From the NCBI GenBank assembly GCA_009775125.1, contig VSPD01000001.1:1-64000 (forward strand): a DNA stretch of 64,000 nucleotides, in the 5' to 3' direction. Below the pieces are notes generated by a model. It made no database searches. It saw only the letters and a list, made by a program, of their open reading frames with translations, and was not told where the DNA came from. This document shows positions 16,205 through 25,700 of this stretch, in pieces (positions within the stretch are counted from its first letter, which is position 1; every line of letters starts with the position of its first letter). This stretch comes from Muribaculaceae bacterium (GTDB lineage: Bacteria; Bacteroidota; Bacteroidia; Bacteroidales; Muribaculaceae). Both the position numbers and the translations under genes were made by a program.

Positions 16205-16728
16205 CTTCCATAATTGCCGCAATATGCTTGCTTGCGGCCTTATCGGGCTGCAACACATCGGGCTGTCTTGAAAACCGCTCGTCGGTGCCGCTTGTCGGAT
16301 TCTACGACTCGGCCACAGAAAAGTCAATATCCCTCGACTCCCTGGAAATATACGGAGCCGACGCTCCCGGCGACTCCATCCTCTCGGCACCGGGCACGCC
16401 TATATCGCAGATTTATCTGCCAATGAGGGCCACAAAAGATAATGTAATGTGGTTCATTGCCTACAAATGGAAAAATCTCGACAACCTCGACCTTGTCGAC
16501 CGCATCGACCTCGACTACACGGCAAGCCCGTATTTCGCATCGGAGGAATGTGGCGTGATATACCGCTACCGCATCACCCGTTGCCAATACACCCGCAACC
16601 TCATCGATTCTATCGCAATAACCGATTCGCTTATTACAAACATCGATACAGAGAGAATAAAAATTTTCTTCCGCACATCTGCCGATGATGAGCCGGAAGA
16701 CCAACCACAAGAATCACCACAACCGTGA
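16192..16728 (+). CDS. DUF6452-like lipoprotein
   Basis: 178 residues. A lipoprotein signal ends in 'LLAALSGC' (cysteine 20), so the mature protein should be anchored to a membrane facing the periplasm or outside. The body is beta-rich ('LVGFYDSATEKSISL', 'DRIDLDYTASPYF', 'CGVIYRYRI'), as in the Bacteroidales DUF6452 family of unknown function. It overlaps the preceding nitroreductase by 13 bp and the following gene by 4 bp. Confidence 0.65.
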   Translation: MGRLTSIIAAICLLAALSGCNTSGCLENRSSVPLVGFYDSATEKSISLDSLEIYGADAPGDSILSAPGTPISQIYLPMRATKDNVMWFIAYKWKNLDNLDLVDRIDLDYTASPYFASEECGVIYRYRITRCQYTRNLIDSIAITDSLITNIDTERIKIFFRTSADDEPEDQPQESPQP

Positions 16729-17606
16729 ACCTGCGCCTGCTTTATATATTAATAATGTGTGCCGTGTCTGTGGCGACGTGGGGCCAGCGACGCATAAACC
16801 CTGTCGAGACTCCGGCCACAACCACCAGGCCCGTCAACGAACTGGCCAACGACACCGCACGTATCAACGCCCGCATACGTGCCTCGATGGCTCACTATCA
16901 CGACGAAAACGGCAATATAATCTATATCGACACCGTAACAGGACGTGAATGGCGCGACTCTACGGCCATGCTCAAAAAAATTCCGATGAAATATCCGCTG
17001 CTCACCGCCGTGAGCGTGGGTGTGGACATTTGGAACCCTGTGATGCGCGCGTTCAAGCAACACTACGGATTAATCGATTTCTCGGCCAAGGTGAATCTAC
17101 ACAACCGCTATCAACCGGTGTTCGAAACCGGGCTTGGCATGGCAAAGAATACTCCGGCCGACAATAATTTTACCTACAAATCGCCCCTCAGCGTATATTT
17201 CCGTCTTGGCTGCGACTATAATTTCCTTTACAATTCGTCGCCCGATTACCAGTTTACACTCGGAATGAGATATGGCTTCTCGCCGTTCTCTTATTCTATA
17301 ACCGACATCACGATTAATTCCGACTACTGGGGCGAAACCGCTCGTCCGGAAATCCCGGCGCAACATGCCACTGTCGGATGGTGGGAACTCGCCATCGGGC
17401 TTCGCGTGAACCTGTGGGGACCCATCTCTGCGGGATGGACTTTGCGCTACCATCAGCTGCTCCATGAATCGAAGGCCGCATACGGCAAACCTTGGTATAT
17501 TCCCGGCTACGGTTCGCGTCAAGGAGCCATAACCGGTTCGTTCACAATCTACTATACTCTCGACTTCTCAAAAAAAGCCGTAGAAGCCATTGCTCCTGAA
17601 ACCTAA
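16725..17606 (+). CDS. DUF6048-like outer-membrane-type protein
   Basis: 293 residues starting at GTG 16725, inside a GTGA overlap with the lipoprotein gene. A signal peptide ends near 'VATWGQ'. Residues about 85-290 alternate in the way of a small beta-barrel ('GVDIWNPVMRAF', 'GMRYGFSPFSYS', 'AIGLRVNLWGPI') and end in 'YYTLDFSKK'. DUF6048 is the likely family, found in Bacteroidales next to DUF6452. The pair probably works together in the envelope; the function is unknown. Confidence 0.65.
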   Translation: MNLRLLYILIMCAVSVATWGQRRINPVETPATTTRPVNELANDTARINARIRASMAHYHDENGNIIYIDTVTGREWRDSTAMLKKIPMKYPLLTAVSVGVDIWNPVMRAFKQHYGLIDFSAKVNLHNRYQPVFETGLGMAKNTPADNNFTYKSPLSVYFRLGCDYNFLYNSSPDYQFTLGMRYGFSPFSYSITDITINSDYWGETARPEIPAQHATVGWWELAIGLRVNLWGPISAGWTLRYHQLLHESKAAYGKPWYIPGYGSRQGAITGSFTIYYTLDFSKKAVEAIAPET

Positions 17607-17629
17607 TAATCCCTAAATAAATTTTTATT

Positions 17630-18262
17630 ATGAAAAAATTTTTCTTTATCGCAGCCGCCGCCCTTGCACTCGCAGGCTGCTCGAAATCCGAGACTCCCGC
17701 TCAGCAGGACTCTTGCTCAACTGAAAACTGCGCATATCAGTCAATCCTCACCCGCACATCTGTGCGCCAGTGGGATATGGACCGCACTGTCTCCGCCGAT
17801 ACCGTAGACATGATTCTCCGCGCGGCCATGTCTGCCCCCACCGCAATGAATAAACAACCCTGGGCGTTTGTCGTACTCACCGAGCGTGCCGTCCTCGACT
17901 CCGTAGCCACATGTCTTCCGTGGTCAGGCCTCAACAATGCGCCGATAGCCATAATTACCTGCGCCGACATGTCGAAAGTGTGCGACGGCGAAACTGTCGA
18001 CCGCGGTTTCTGGATTCAGGACGTTTCCGCCGCCACTGAAAATCTCCTTCTCGCCGCTCACGCCCTCGGCCTCGGTGCTGTGTGGACCGGCGTGTACCCC
18101 GACATGGAGCGCGTCAATGGCGTTCGCCAACGTCTTTCGCTTCCTGAAAACATCATTCCTCTGGCAGCCGTGCCTTTCGGCTACCCTGCCGGCGACAACC
18201 AGCCCAAAGACAAATACACCCCCGCCAACATCCACTATAACGGCTGGACTTCTGTTCAATAA
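17630..18262 (+). CDS. Nitroreductase-family lipoprotein
   Basis: 210 residues. The first 17 form a lipoprotein signal ending 'LALAGC', followed by 'SKSETPAQQ'. From about residue 40 the protein is a nitroreductase: 'TRTSVRQWDMDRTV', 'APTAMNKQPWAFVVL', 'DVSAATENLLLAAHALGLG' and 'AAVPFGYPAG'. Most nitroreductases are cytoplasmic; here the lipobox implies a flavoprotein outside the cytoplasm, which raises the question of how it gets FMN and electrons. It follows the envelope pair by 23 bp and ends at a probable terminator. Confidence 0.85.
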   Translation: MKKFFFIAAAALALAGCSKSETPAQQDSCSTENCAYQSILTRTSVRQWDMDRTVSADTVDMILRAAMSAPTAMNKQPWAFVVLTERAVLDSVATCLPWSGLNNAPIAIITCADMSKVCDGETVDRGFWIQDVSAATENLLLAAHALGLGAVWTGVYPDMERVNGVRQRLSLPENIIPLAAVPFGYPAGDNQPKDKYTPANIHYNGWTSVQ

Positions 18263-18285
18263 TTCATTGACATCCCCCCCTATAA

Positions 18286-18320
18286 AACAGACTGCTTAGA
18301 ATTTTAGCGGCCTGTTTTTT
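18286..18320 (+). terminator. Terminator after the nitroreductase lipoprotein gene
   Basis: An 11-bp stem with one mismatch and one G-U pair (18286-18296 with 18306-18316) leads into six T. It lies 24 bp after the stop codon. Confidence 0.65.
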
Positions 18321-18411
18321 ATTTTCACTAAAATCACCAAATATCAAAATTTTGGGGTCAAGCCGTAATCCCGGTGCATTATTATTCAATTGGCAGGAAG
18401 TGAATCCACCG

Positions 18412-18563
18412 GAGGGTGTGTCAAAATACCAAAGGTAGGGACGTACGGCCCGTGCGTCCGGGAACCCATATTTGTAATTGGCTGTTAATCAATTGTTAAT
18501 CTACGGACGCACGAGCCGTGCGTCCCTACAATCTCGGCATAAACAGCTTTTTGACACACCCTC
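18412..18563. mobile_element. MITE-like element with 15-bp perfect terminal inverted repeats
   Basis: GAGGGTGTGTCAAAA (18412-18426) is matched by its exact reverse complement at 18549-18563, enclosing 152 bp with no coding capacity. Inside lies a second inverted pair of GC-rich palindromes (18438-18459 and 18505-18526). Terminal repeats of this kind are typical of insertion-sequence derivatives; no matching transposase gene lies in the window and no clear target duplication is seen. Confidence 0.7.
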
Positions 18564-18567
18564 ATAA

Positions 18568-18675
18568 TTGATTCAAAATAATTTGAGAAATCCGCGAAAT
18601 TTGTGTAATTCGTGGTTAAAAAGGAGCACGACCGCGCTTCTGGGTACACAAATTGTCCAAATTATTTTGAATCAA
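18568..18675. mobile_element. MITE-like element with 18-bp perfect terminal inverted repeats
   Basis: TTGATTCAAAATAATTTG (18568-18585) pairs perfectly with 18658-18675. The 108-bp element starts 4 bp after the previous one. The inner left half ('AAATTTGTGTAATTCGTGG') is nearly identical to sequence from 37298 onward, and the right terminal repeat recurs exactly at 37057-37074. It carries no gene. Confidence 0.7.
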
Positions 18676-18749
18676 CGGTACAAACCGTTAATTCCTGGAA
18701 TTATAGAGATTTCAAGAATTCAGTTTAACGTGAAGTCGGAGATGAGGGT

Positions 18750-19346
18750 TCAGAAAAGGGTGAGCTGGGGATTGAGGAGACGGAACGACATGCGGTGCTC
18801 CGGGCTGGGGCCGTAGGCCTCGATGGCGGCACGATGGGCCTTGGTCGGGTATCCTTTGTTTACATCCCAGCCGTAGACCGGATAGCGCTCGTGCAACTCG
18901 CGCATGTATTGGTCGCGGTGTGTTTTCGCAAGAATCGACGCGGCGGCAATATTGGCAAACCGGCCATCGCCCTTCACAAATGTCATGCTCGGCACTTCGC
19001 CATACGGGGAAAAACGGTTGCCGTCGACAATTATCGCGCCTGGACGCACTTTCAGGGCGTCGAGAGCTCGGTGCATGGCAAGAATGGATGCTCGGAGAAT
19101 GTTTATTTTGTCTATTTCCGCGGCAGTAACCACTCCCACAGCCCAGGCCACGGCCTCAGCCTCTATAACAGGACGCAATGCTTCGCGTTGACGCTCGGTA
19201 AGCTGTTTGGAATCGTTAAGGAGGGGATGTGTAAAATCATCGGGGAGAATCACGGCCGCCGCATACACCGCTCCGGCCAGGCATCCACGCCCGGCCTCAT
19301 CTGTGCCGGCCTCGTTCACGCCGGCAGTATGGCACGTGGGGAGCAT
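18750..19346 (-). CDS. rnhB: Ribonuclease HII
   Basis: 198 residues. RNase HII cuts the RNA strand of RNA-DNA hybrids and removes single ribonucleotides from DNA. The signature 'GTDEAGRGCLAG' carries the first two catalytic acidic residues. 'AIIVDGNRF', 'VKGDGRFANIAAASILAKT' and a C-terminal 'GYPTKAHRAAI' complete the family pattern. It lies 6 bp after the response-regulator stop on the same strand, so the two are probably co-transcribed. Confidence 0.95.
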   Translation of the reverse strand: MLPTCHTAGVNEAGTDEAGRGCLAGAVYAAAVILPDDFTHPLLNDSKQLTERQREALRPVIEAEAVAWAVGVVTAAEIDKINILRASILAMHRALDALKVRPGAIIVDGNRFSPYGEVPSMTFVKGDGRFANIAAASILAKTHRDQYMRELHERYPVYGWDVNKGYPTKAHRAAIEAYGPSPEHRMSFRLLNPQLTLF

Positions 19347-19352
19347 AGAGAA

Positions 19353-20057
19353 TCAAATAAGTTCTTTCACAAAAGCATATCCCATCCCGTAGCGGTTGAT
19401 AATGTAACTGCCGGATTTTCCAAGTTTTTTTCGAAGACGCGATATGTTTGTGTCAACGATGCGGGCGTTCACGGTGGCATCGTCTTTCCACACCTCCGCG
19501 CAGATTTCGTTGCGTGAGAAGAAGCAGCTTTGGTTGCGCAAGAGGAATATAAGTATGGCATATTCCGTTTTGGTGAGAGCCACAGGCTCGCCGTTTTCAG
19601 TAACATGCTGTGTGGTTGTATCCACGCAAAGGCCGGTTGGCGCGAACATTATCTCACGCGAATCCCTGCGCTGGGCGCCATCTCCTCTTTGCTTGCCGGG
19701 GAAGCGGCGCAGCATGGCCTTGATGCGGGCCACCATCTCGCGCAGCGAAAAAGGCTTAACGATATAGTCGTCGGCACCTCCGTCGAAAGCCTCAATAATA
19801 GAGTCTTCGCCATCGCGTTCCGAGCAGATTATAAACGGTATGCCTGCCGTGGCCGGATCCATTTTCATTTCCCGGCACAAATCAAGTCCGGTATATTCCA
19901 TCGACATTGCATCCGCTATGATCAGACGCAAATCGGGGTAATCAGTGACTATCACATCGGCAGGATCTGTAAAAACCGTTATTCCAAAACCCTCGGAGCC
20001 TAAATTGAATTTCAACAGATCGGTGATGTTTGTATCATCATCGATTATCAAGATCAT
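19353..20057 (-). CDS. OmpR-type response regulator (orphan)
   Basis: 234 residues from ATG 20057, where the receiver domain 'MILIIDDDTN' begins; an ATG eight codons upstream is also open. Phospho-acceptor aspartate is at position 49 ('LIIADAMS'), the switch serine at 79 and the conserved lysine at 101 ('YIVKPFS'). The C-terminal winged helix spans about 135-234 ('LTKTEYAILIFLLRN', 'VDTNISRLRKKLG'). It should bind DNA when phosphorylated. No histidine kinase gene is adjacent, so the partner is elsewhere. It precedes rnhB. Confidence 0.88.
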   Translation of the reverse strand: MILIIDDDTNITDLLKFNLGSEGFGITVFTDPADVIVTDYPDLRLIIADAMSMEYTGLDLCREMKMDPATAGIPFIICSERDGEDSIIEAFDGGADDYIVKPFSLREMVARIKAMLRRFPGKQRGDGAQRRDSREIMFAPTGLCVDTTTQHVTENGEPVALTKTEYAILIFLLRNQSCFFSRNEICAEVWKDDATVNARIVDTNISRLRKKLGKSGSYIINRYGMGYAFVKELI

Positions 20058-20256
20058 TCCTAATGGTCCGGTTGAGTACATAAGCTTTGCAATTGAGGGT
20101 TGCGGATGTGATGAAATCTTTTAATTAATTTTGATACAAATTAAACACTATTTAAGTATGACTTAAAAATGTTGACACAATTTTGTTATATCATTGTCAA
20201 AAAATCCACATCAACTTAACATTTATTAAGATAATATTAAATCTGTTTTGAATTTA

Positions 20257-20418
20257 TTAACATAATAATCCTAAAACGAGGCCGGCAACAATCAATACTA
20301 TGCCAACAATCTTGCATACCCTGTCGAGCACACTCCGGCTCTTGTCAGACTCGCATCTCACAAACCGGGGCAATGACAGCCACACAAGCAGTCCGGCTAT
20401 AATTAACGGAACACTCAT
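20257..20418 (-). CDS. Small two-helix membrane protein (53 residues)
   Basis: A 53-codon frame starting ATG at 20418, 3 bp past the phosphatase stop. The translation runs 'MSVPLIIAGLLVWLSLP', a short charged loop ('RCESDKSRSVLDR'), then 'IVGIVLIVAGLVLGLLC'. Two hydrophobic helices separated by a charged loop are plain to see. The tight spacing suggests coupling to the phosphatase gene. No family was recognised. It is below usual gene-length cut-offs, so it is easily missed. Confidence 0.55.
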   Translation of the reverse strand: MSVPLIIAGLLVWLSLPRFVRCESDKSRSVLDRVCKIVGIVLIVAGLVLGLLC

Positions 20419-20421
20419 TTC

Positions 20422-20901
20422 TTATTTGTATGCCTGATAAATATTCCGGCATGCGTTTTCAAGAAGGTCGAGCACAAGTTCGAATCCTTCCGCTCCTTCA
20501 TAATAGGGGTCGGGCACATAATCGTAGCCGCAGCCGGCGGGAAGAAATTCCGCGATATGCTTGAGCTTCGCCACAGCCTCTGTGGTGGGAGCCATACGAC
20601 GCAAGTTTGCCATATTATTGGCATCCATTCCTATTATTATGTCGAAATCTTCAAAATCCGACTCTCGCACCTGCCGGCATCGGTGCACAAGATCGAGACC
20701 ACGCCTGCGGGCAGCCGAACGCATACGCGAATCCGGCAAATCGCCAATATGATAGTCGCCGGTTCCCGCGCTGTCGATGGTCCAACCCTTGGCATTTTCC
20801 GATTCGAGCACGCTTTTCATCACGCCCTCGGCAGCCGGCGAACGGCATATATTGCCCAGACACACAAAAAGTATTTTACGCGGTTTATTCGGTTCGTTCA
20901 T
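20422..20901 (-). CDS. Low-molecular-weight protein tyrosine phosphatase
   Basis: 159 residues. The P-loop 'VCLGNICRSPAAEG' has the CX5R motif with the nucleophile cysteine near residue 14, and 'VPDPYYEG' near the C-terminus holds the general-acid aspartate. Such enzymes act in the cytoplasm and often oppose BY-kinases that control polysaccharide export; no such kinase is adjacent. Promoter at 20936-20967, divergent from the DUF6377 gene, with a small membrane-protein gene immediately downstream. Confidence 0.92.
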   Translation of the reverse strand: MNEPNKPRKILFVCLGNICRSPAAEGVMKSVLESENAKGWTIDSAGTGDYHIGDLPDSRMRSAARRRGLDLVHRCRQVRESDFEDFDIIIGMDANNMANLRRMAPTTEAVAKLKHIAEFLPAGCGYDYVPDPYYEGAEGFELVLDLLENACRNIYQAYK

Positions 20902-20935
20902 ATCTCTTTTCCTTGATTTGGTTGAAAAACATCAA

Positions 20936-20967
20936 CAAAGTTACGAAAAAAACAATGTTTCCACAAC
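20936..20967 (-). promoter_or_regulatory. Promoter of the phosphatase gene
   Basis: On the minus strand GTTG (20967-20964, one mismatch to TTTG), 20 nt, then TAACTTTG (20943-20936), 34 nt before the start codon. Confidence 0.6.
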
Positions 20968-20987
20968 CTGTAATCCTATTTTTTCCT

Positions 20988-20995
20988 TAATTTTG
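20988..20995 (+). promoter_or_regulatory. -7 element of the DUF6377 gene
   Basis: TAATTTTG fits TAnnTTTG and lies 41 nt before the ATG at 21037. It forms a divergent pair with the phosphatase promoter. No TTTG box was found at the usual spacing. Confidence 0.55.
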
Positions 20996-21036
20996 CATGG
21001 CATTGCCGACAGCTTTGCCAAATCAGATCTATTTCC

Positions 21037-22593
21037 ATGAAGCCCATACATTTCATACTTGCATTATCGCTCCTGCTCTATATTCCCTCACGGGCCCGCG
21101 ACATCGAGCCTTTGTTAAGGAAACTCGATGCCGCGATAGCAAACCAAAGCACATATATTTTAGAAAAAGAATCACGCATCGACTCCCTGCGGTCGGCGCT
21201 CGCCCTCGCCGACACCCCCCGGGAGAAATGGGAGGCCGAGATGGCCCTTCACGCCCAAATGTCGAGCTACAATCTCGACTCGGCCCTCGCTCACATAAAA
21301 AAGGCCGAAATCATAGCCCGCGCGCTAAACGACACTTCGCTGGTGCTCGACGCATTGATAAACCGTGCGTTTCTATACAACACTTCGGGGGTGATGCACA
21401 AAGAGGCTTACGATATTTTCAGAGCCTTGCCGCGCCACCGGCTGGACTCGGCCATGCTGTTCGACTATTACTGCCTCGGAGTGCAAGTCTACCGCAATCT
21501 CGCAATCCACTCCATCGACAGCGACCTTAAATCCGCCTATACAGCCGCAAAGACGGCTTACCGCGACTCGGCTATAATGCTCGACCCCGGAAACGACGTG
21601 CTGCTTGCCAACCGATATATCGACCAAGGCAATTTCCATGCCGCGCTGCTCGCGCTCGGCCCGTCTACACCCGACACCCTTGTCTCACGCGATGCTGCCG
21701 TAAAATATAATGTCATGGCACAGATATATGAACAGCAGGGCAACCGCGACATGTGGCGCAAATATCTCACGCTCAGCGCGATATGCGACATCACAAACGG
21801 CGTGCGCGAATATCTGTCCTTACAGGCCCTCGCCAAAATGCTATACGAGGACGGCGACTACAACCGCGCCTACCGTTATATCCACCACAGCATTGCCGAC
21901 GCCACGGCCTGCAACGCAAAGATGCGCATGCTCGAAATGAGCGAGTCGCTGCCAATCATCGACTCGGCCTATGAAGACATGCAACGGAGCGCACGGCGCA
22001 CCCTGGCGGCAACATGCGTCATAATCGGCCTGTTGGTAATAATCCTCGGCATAAGCCTGATTTATGCCCGCAAAAGAAATATCAGGCTGGCCGAAGCCAA
22101 TGCCGAGCAGAAAAGGCTTAACGAACGTCTCCACCAAAGCGATACAATAAAAGAGGAATATATCAAACGCTTCATGAATCTGTGCCTCGAATACCTTGCC
22201 AAGATGGAACGATATCGCAACGAGCTCAATCGCGTGGCCGCCCGCCGCGACTTCGACGCCCTTGTCGACACCATCAAGTCTACAAGATACATCAACAAGG
22301 AAGTGTCCGATTTCTACGAAAAATTCGACGAGGCGTTTCTCAGCCTTTTCCCCAATTTCGTGGCCGACTTCAACAAATTGCTGCGCCCGGGCGAGGAAAT
22401 AGCCATACGCAAAGGCGAAGGGCTCAATACCGAATTGCGTATTTACGCACTGCTCCGGCTTGGCGTGTCCGACAGCGAAAGCGTGTGCCGCTTCCTTCGA
22501 TGCTCGGCATCAACCGTCTACAACTACCGCACAAAAATGCGCAACAGAGCTGTCGACCGAGACAAATTCGAGGCCGAAATCCTTAATTTATAA
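21037..22593 (+). CDS. DUF6377-type TPR/membrane/HTH regulator
   Basis: 518 residues. A signal-like helix (about 4-20) is followed by a helical TPR-like region to about 320, one membrane helix (about 327-345, 'CVIIGLLVIILGISLIYA'), a coiled coil ('ANAEQKRLNERLHQSD') and a cytoplasmic C-terminus with a helix-turn-helix-like end ('LLRLGVSDSESVCRFL' and 'SASTVYNYRTKMRN'). This is the Bacteroidetes DUF6377 layout, thought to sense in the periplasm and act on transcription. The large secreted protein gene starts 204 bp downstream on the same strand and is a likely target; that is inference from position. Confidence 0.85.
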   Translation: MKPIHFILALSLLLYIPSRARDIEPLLRKLDAAIANQSTYILEKESRIDSLRSALALADTPREKWEAEMALHAQMSSYNLDSALAHIKKAEIIARALNDTSLVLDALINRAFLYNTSGVMHKEAYDIFRALPRHRLDSAMLFDYYCLGVQVYRNLAIHSIDSDLKSAYTAAKTAYRDSAIMLDPGNDVLLANRYIDQGNFHAALLALGPSTPDTLVSRDAAVKYNVMAQIYEQQGNRDMWRKYLTLSAICDITNGVREYLSLQALAKMLYEDGDYNRAYRYIHHSIADATACNAKMRMLEMSESLPIIDSAYEDMQRSARRTLAATCVIIGLLVIILGISLIYARKRNIRLAEANAEQKRLNERLHQSDTIKEEYIKRFMNLCLEYLAKMERYRNELNRVAARRDFDALVDTIKSTRYINKEVSDFYEKFDEAFLSLFPNFVADFNKLLRPGEEIAIRKGEGLNTELRIYALLRLGVSDSESVCRFLRCSASTVYNYRTKMRNRAVDRDKFEAEILNL

Positions 22594-22726
22594 GGTCTGG
22601 GCATCTCCATATCGTCTCCAATTTAGCACACGATAAAAAACAAACAATTCATTATTTATCAATAATTTAACTCCACAAACAATCTACATTTATTTTACTT
22701 TGCTGTGTGATTAGGCCTCAATATCA

Positions 22727-22734
22727 TATCTTTG
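22727..22734 (+). promoter_or_regulatory. -7 element of the modular secreted protein gene
   Basis: TATCTTTG, 63 nt before the ATG. A TTTG at 22699-22702 is 24 nt upstream, wider than the usual 19-20. Confidence 0.55.
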
Positions 22735-22797
22735 CATCCGATAGCATTCCTGACCTGCGATATTTTTCCTTAATCAATATCATCACAACGTAAAATA

Positions 22798-25700
22798 ATG
22801 CAAAATCTAAATTCATTCTTATCCGGGCTTGCCCTGATAGCCGGCTTGGCGGCCGCGCCCTCTTTGGCGGCCCAACAGCCACTGTCGGCCCAGGCCCCTA
22901 CCGTGACTCAAAATTTCGACGTCATGGCAACCGGCCTTTCCCTCCCCGAAGGCTGGAAAATCGACCGCAATCTAAAAGCACCGCGCACTGTCGGCGCTTT
23001 TGCCGATGCATCGACATCTGTAATGTATGAAGGCGGCATAAGCTTGGCATCGAATGCCAAAAACGGCACATGGAACTTCGGTTCAAGCACCGACCCGTCC
23101 GACCGTGCCATAGGCGGCCTCACCACCACTGTCGACAACGGCACACGCTGCATCAATTTGATGACATCGCTCCGAAACGACGGCGATTTGGATATAGAAC
23201 GATTCTCCATTTCATATAATATAGAAAAATACCGCAACGGCGACAATCCCGCCGGATTCGCAATCCAGCTATACACTTCGACCGACGGCACAAACTGGAC
23301 TTCGGCCGGCAACGACTTCTATACGAAATTCGATCCCGACAGCAAAACTCTTGGCGAGGAAGTGGTGCCAATCTCCACAACCGCCGTTACCGCCAAGAAT
23401 CTTCTTGCAAATGTAGCCCCCGGCTCCACCATTTACCTTGCATGGAATATTTCCGTGGCTTCCGGCTCATCGCCCAACAAAGCACCGGGATACGCTCTCG
23501 ACGACATTGAGATAACCGCAATATTTGCCGACCCGACTGTCGAGAAACATTCTATCTTCGTGGAAGACCATACCGGATGGGACGCTCTTGCCGTATATGG
23601 CGCCTCCGATGCGTTTGGCGCTTTCCCCGGCCTGCAAAGCATCGGTTCGACCGCTGTCAACGGCGTGTCCTACAAGGTATTTGAGCACACGGCCAAAGGC
23701 AACGTCAATATCGAAATAAACAACACGGCAACAACACGCCTGCCTGCCATCGAAATAAACGCGGCCGCCGACAATTATATCTGCGCCACCCCGACAGAAG
23801 CGACTGTAATTGCCGACCCCGAATCATATACCGGTTGGGTCGACCCGAACAAGCCTGTGCACGTTCCTTCGGGAATCTACCTGCGCGGCGATGTCAACAC
23901 ATGGAGCCCGGTAGAAGAATGGGAATTCAGCGACCTCGGCAACGGCGAATACATCCTCTACGACAAGACTCTGTCAGGAGCCTTTAAGGTGGCAGACGCC
24001 TCATGGTCGTCGGCATGCAACTACGGCTCAAACGGCACCAACATCTTCCCCGACACCCCCTACGCCCTCAAATCAGGCACCGACGACAATATTTCCTGCG
24101 GAAGCAACGTCTACGCCGCCTCTGAAATTCGCCTCACTATCGCCAACGGCTCCGCCTCGCTTCTGATAAAGAGCAACGACGACCCCACCGGCCTCACAAA
24201 AGTGTATATGGTGGGCGATTTCAACAACTGGAACTACATGAACACCGACGGCGCCCTCACCCTCGACACCGCCGACGGCCTCTACAAAGGCTTCGTGTCG
24301 ATGCCCGCATCGGCCAACGGCAACCTCAGCCGCTGGCGTATCTACCAACGCCTCGGCATGGGAGGCGCGTGGGGAGCATCCGGCGCCGACATGACAGAAT
24401 CGTCTCTTTCCGGCACTCTTGTAAAAGGCAGCACCTACAACGCCGCCGTAGCTCCCGGTTCTTATGACGTGACGTTCAACCTCTCCACCGGCGAATACAC
24501 TTTCACCAAGAAAAGCGCAGCCGTGGCCGGAATGACACTCAACCCCACCGAAACAGTGCTCGTAAAAGCCCTCCCCGAAAAAGTAAAAATACTCTCGCTC
24601 AACAACTCTCTCATCTACTATAACGACCAGGACGCAATGTTCAACGACATAGCCCGCAACATGGGCAAGGATGCCGTTTGGACCAAGCACACGCTCCTTG
24701 GCAAATCACTCAACACCCACTGGGACGAAGGCGAAGGCCTCGCCGCCGACGGCACACCTTCGGCCAAGATGCTCGTGCGTTCCGAGGCTTGGAGCCACAT
24801 CATCCTGCAAGAACAGAGCGCAGTGCCCCGCACCAATGTAGAGCAATTCCGCGCTTCCGTAAAGAAATGGATTGAATATATCCGTGCCAACTGCCCCAAC
24901 CCCAACGCAATAATCATCATCCCCATGAACTGGGCCTACGGCAGCGACTGGTCCAACTTCACTGAATTCAACGCTCAGTTCGCCCGCAACTATCTTGACG
25001 TGGCCACCGACGCCGGCATCGTAATTTGCCCGGTGGCTTCCGCCTACCAGCGAATCTTCGAGGCCGAGGGCAGCGAAGGAGCGGCCAAACTCTTCCTCGA
25101 CGACCGCCATCCCACCCCGAAAGCCACATATCTGGCTGCCTGCATGGAGTACCAGCTCATTTTCAATGAAAACGCCTTCGCCATCAAATCGCATCCGGCA
25201 TCCGTCACCGATGAAGAAGCTGCATCCATGCGTTCCTACGCATCGGCCACGATGAACCAATTTGTCAATCCCGTCAACCACCACAAACTCACCATCGACT
25301 ACTCGGCCCGTCTTTTCGACGAATATGGTATCGACGTAGAGCCGGCCGAACCGTTCACATTCACAGCAAACGACGGCGGCACATTCTCCGGCTCTAAATT
25401 CACAGCCAACGGCACACTCGGCGAATATACCGTAACCGCCGCTTCCGGCCAATTCTCGCGTACAGCAAAAGTGCGCGTGGCCGAAGCAGAAACCGTGGTG
25501 ATTACATATCCCGCCATCGAGCTCAACGAAGACAAGCTCTCCGTGGAAGAAAACTTCGACGCCATAGGCAATGCAGCCGAGGCTTCCCTGCCCGAAGGCT
25601 GGCGAATCGACCGCCAGACCGTAGCGCCCCGCACAGTCGGCTCTTACGGCGTGGCTTCTGAAAAGACAACATATGCCGGCGGCGTAAATCTGCCCGCCAA

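Larger units (their letters stand above)
18263..18749. other. Non-coding gap holding two MITE-like elements
   Basis: No gene is visible in these 487 bp. In order they hold a terminator (18286-18320), a block at about 18366-18399 that resembles 37250-37283, an inverted-repeat element at 18412-18563 and a second one at 18568-18675. Confidence 0.75.

Noticed and set aside
18568..18816. An 82-codon frame running from the second MITE-like element into the end of rnhB.
   Set aside because: It is composed of repeat sequence and the antisense of rnhB.
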